A stretch of 64,000 nt of DNA from Stichopus chloronotus (Eukaryota > Echinodermata > Holothuroidea > Aspidochirotida > Stichopodidae). Positions 61,601 to 64,000 of the stretch are shown one piece after another; positions within the stretch are counted from its first letter, which is position 1; every line of letters begins with the position of its first letter. The position numbers and the translations under genes were made by a program. The notes under the pieces are model-generated. The model was not told where the DNA came from and did not search any database. It worked only from the letters and a program-made list of their open reading frames with translations. The DNA is taken from positions 310,001 through 374,000 of the forward strand of contig CM037849.1 in NCBI GenBank assembly GCA_021234535.1, read 5' to 3'.

Positions 61601-63248
61601 AATATTTCGCTTTCGTTCACGACTGTACAGGAAGGATAATTGTTTCCCCAACCTGCGACAGAAATTGTTATTGCATTGATGGCCAACTCACCTGCTATGA
61701 TAGCTATAGATGTGACACTAATGCAGATTGTGAGGAAATAAACGGTCAAAGGCAATGTTACTGTCGTGAAGGATATGATGGAGACGGTCAACGATGTACA
61801 AAGCAGAGGACAGTCTCTACGCCTAAAGACTGTAAGCAACTGTATGACAATGGCGAGAGAACCAACGGAATCTATCAAATAAAACCTACCAATTGGTCGG
61901 GGTCTCCGTTTGATGTTTACTGTAATATGTCAGATGGCGGAGGTTGGACTGTAAGTGATTTAAATGCTTAAAGTTTCCTCAATGTTTACTAGAATGTGTC
62001 TGATGGTGGAGGTTGGGCTGTAGATATTGTCATGTATTGTTCAATGTTTTGTCATATTCCATTACTGGTCATTTTGACATTTCCTTTTTGTCTGAGTATT
62101 TCTTCTTTTTTTCGGAACTTAGATATGTACGTAAACTAGTTTTAATTATAAAGTGCCTTTTATTTGAAGGTTTTTCACTGAACGTCGGATGGATGACTCT
62201 CAAGATTTCTATCTTTTTGGGATGATTACAAAAACGGCTTTGGGGATCTTGGTGAGAATTTGTGGATGGGAAATGACAAGCTACACAGTTCAACGAACTA
62301 AGGAAGATATGAACTTCGAATTGATATAGTAGATTACATTGGAGATCCATACATATTACGCTACCTACGATTATTTCCGTATCAGAGGTGAAGACGACAA
62401 ATACAGGTTGAATCTAGGAAGCTATGCAGAGGGTATAATGCAGGTGTGTATAAGGTGTCTAAAATATAGTCTACATAAACCATGCACGCCATAACTTATT
62501 TCATTATACTGTAATATCATAACATGACACCGATACACTTTCATTACCATATAATTTATTTTCATATAAAACTGCATTGAAAACTTTTTACATTGAGAAA
62601 ATGTTGTTGCTTTGTCAAGAAAAGGAACAACTGTCAAAGTGATTTTATTATGTGCAATAATTCAATTTAAAGTCACAGTAACAATCGCAAAAGTTATGCA
62701 CTTATTTGTACTAAGTTCAGCCAGCTGTAGACATTAACGTAACTATCACTTGTACTTTCAAATGACTCATCACTTTGTCATGACATAATCCATTAAAACT
62801 TTGAGAGTATTAATTACATTAACAAAGACATACAGAAATTGACTTTCAGAACTACGAAATAAACTAAACGGATGATTTCATGTCAGGTTTGATTGAAGGA
62901 CAACATATTACCAATCCCTCTAAAAACATTATAAATTAGGTAAAGTAAATGTAAAACAAGGAAAACAGACGAGTTCTAATGAAAGCAATTTTAGGTGAAT
63001 TCATCTTTCAGAAATTCAAAGTTTCATCAAAGAAATTCCAAGTTTTGTTGGACAACACTAACAAAATATTGTGATACATCAAAGCGTTATCAGTGAAATG
63101 AGAAATCATTACGGTCAATGAAAGGACACATATCGGAACTTCATCACTGAAAGTTTTCAAATGTTGGTCAAATTGTTACGTTAGTTATTATCTACATGGT
63201 CAAAATAAATTTTCCTTTTATTGGAATTGATTATTGGTGATCTCTATG

Positions 63249-63513
63249 GTGTTTCAACGTAGAATCGACGATTGCCAAGACTTTTATCTCTATTGGGATG
63301 ACTATAAGAATGGTTTCGGAGATCTCAATCAAAATGTTTGGCTTGGGAATGAGAAGATACATCATTTGACCAACCAGGATCAATATGAACTTCGAATCGA
63401 ATTTACTGACACCCTTGGTGATCAGTAGTACGCTAAATATAATTTATTTCGAATCAGTGATGAACAAGACAAGTACAGGTTATTGGTTGGAAACTACACT
63501 GACGGAACTGCAG
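63249..63513 (+). pseudogene. Second FBG-b exon after duplication junction
   Basis: 265 nt, the family's exact exon length, with GT donor at 63514. It belongs to a different FReD subgroup than the preceding exons (IDDCQDFYLYWDDYKNGFGD, NVWLGNEK). An in-frame TAG replaces the usual Tyr before YAKY. The bases before it (CTCTATG) give no splice acceptor because the duplication junction cuts in about 14 bp upstream. Confidence 0.85.
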
Positions 63514-63768
63514 GTTGGTTAGCCTCATCAACAATAATTTGATAATTTAATCAAGGTTTAAACTTTTCTATTCTCTATACACTACCCCATGCATGTTTGA
63601 TGTGATTGGTAGAGCAACATGAGTATACGTAGATCAATATCAGCACACGATCCGATTTCCATAAAAAGCAAGGGCCAATGAACCAAATAAGAACACCATC
63701 AAAGGATAAAGATGTCTTTTTTTTGGGGGGGGGGCAAATTAATTCTTATTTTTCATCTTCATGATCAG

Positions 63769-64000
63769 GTGATTCCCTGACAATACATAACAGCAAGGCT
63801 TTTACTACCAGAGACAATGATAATGATGATCACAACGAGGAATGGCAGACGGCTGATGGCAACAACGTGGCTGTTTACTCCAGCGGTGCTTGGTGGTACT
63901 CAAAACAATGGGACATCAGGTCATCTTTGAACAGTCCCTTCGGAAGTCCGAGATTGGTTTGGATAACCACTCCTGGAACTGCTATTCAATATACAGAAAT
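63769..64000 (+). CDS. FBG-c exon of the downstream FReD gene (partial, window edge)
   Basis: After ATGATCAG; open to the edge. It has a DNDND calcium-site motif, GAWWY and SSLNSPFG, and ends in IQYTE. Both cysteines of the usual FBG C-terminal pair are replaced (NVA for NCA, and no Cys after WWY). It lacks the tyrosine run seen in gene C. Intact in itself, but attached to a broken preceding exon. Confidence 0.75.

Larger units (their letters stand above)
53449..63235 (+). repeat. Right arm of the ~9.7-kb direct segmental duplication
   Basis: Same-orientation copy of 1-9692, with a 53.4-kb offset. Main differences: the stop at 53475, a ~20-bp insertion near 61225, and replacement of most of the EGF/FBG exon plus an extra ~70 bp near 61950-62020. 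The right junction (~63235) lies only about 14 bp before an FBG-b exon of a different FReD gene. Confidence 0.95.
61631..64000 (+). pseudogene. FReD pseudogene A' - recombinant unit, runs off window
   Basis: Exon 61631-61950 (TILa/EGF/FBG-a) has gene C sequence in most of its length (QRCTKQRTVSTPKDC linker) but the 4-nt deletion of unit A at its start. A leftover piece of the original exon end follows at 61983-62030. The next FBG-b exon (62170-62443) shares stops with unit A (TGA at 62179-62181). A second FBG-b exon (63249-63513, VFQRRIDDCQDFYLYWDDYKN) has TAG at 63426-63428 and no AG acceptor before it. An FBG-c exon (63769 to edge; GDSLTIHNSKAFTTRDNDND, GAWWYSKQ, SSLNSPFG) is open as far as seen. 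Confidence 0.88.

Noticed and set aside
1..64000. CRISPR arrays, operons, rRNA or intact tRNA genes
   Set aside because: None seen. Gene structure is spliced and eukaryotic; no regularly spaced repeat-spacer pattern or rRNA-like conserved blocks were noticed. A covariance-model tRNA scan could not be run.

Overview
The window is AT-rich, intron-rich eukaryotic DNA with no sign of bacterial gene organisation. It carries a tandem family of fibrinogen-related domain (FReD) genes with TIL, TILa and EGF-like modules, together with remnants of LINE, Penelope-like, Tc1-like, SINE-like and MITE elements. That mix suggests a marine invertebrate deuterostome, most likely an echinoderm such as a sea cucumber. 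The organism is inferred from gene content and was not tested by any search.

Layout, left to right. (1) 1-9692 is one arm of a long direct duplication whose second arm is 53449-63235. The arm holds the N-terminal end of a CRESS/HUH Rep-like gene, a 182-bp MITE, a dead LINE reverse transcriptase and the 5' part of FReD pseudogene A (8159-10260). (2) 10.3-15.6 kb is non-coding, with a probable tRNA-derived SINE and a strong hairpin. (3) 15867-23055 is FReD pseudogene B, with almost all exons present but stops, a one-base shift and a lost splice acceptor. (4) 23-31 kb is repeat-rich: an (AT)n array, tandem repeats, a LINE 3' fragment and arrays of TGACCTTTGACC-like motifs. (5) 31244-33964 is a third FReD unit that has lost all its central exons. 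(6) 35.7-37.1 kb is a degenerate tandem repeat. (7) 38201-46639 is the only intact gene, FReD gene C. Its eight exons have consistent phases and predict 569 residues: signal peptide, short linker, a fibrinogen domain lacking its C-terminal third, TIL/TILa, EGF-like, then a full fibrinogen domain. (8) 49.5-54.3 kb is a mobile-element cluster: a MITE copy, a frameshifted Tc1-like transposase, and a broken Rep/SF3-helicase gene with a phase-0 intron. (9) 53449-63235 is the second duplication arm, followed by a recombinant FReD unit (61631-64000) that runs off the window.

The FReD units share exon structure (signal exon, 46-nt linker exon, FBG a/b exons, TIL exon, TILa-EGF-FBG-a exon, FBG-b exon, FBG-c exon). 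They look like a birth-and-death family reshaped by duplication, exon-scale sequence transfer and in-frame trinucleotide expansion. FReD proteins of this kind are typically secreted lectin-like recognition molecules. An immune role here is an inference from the family.
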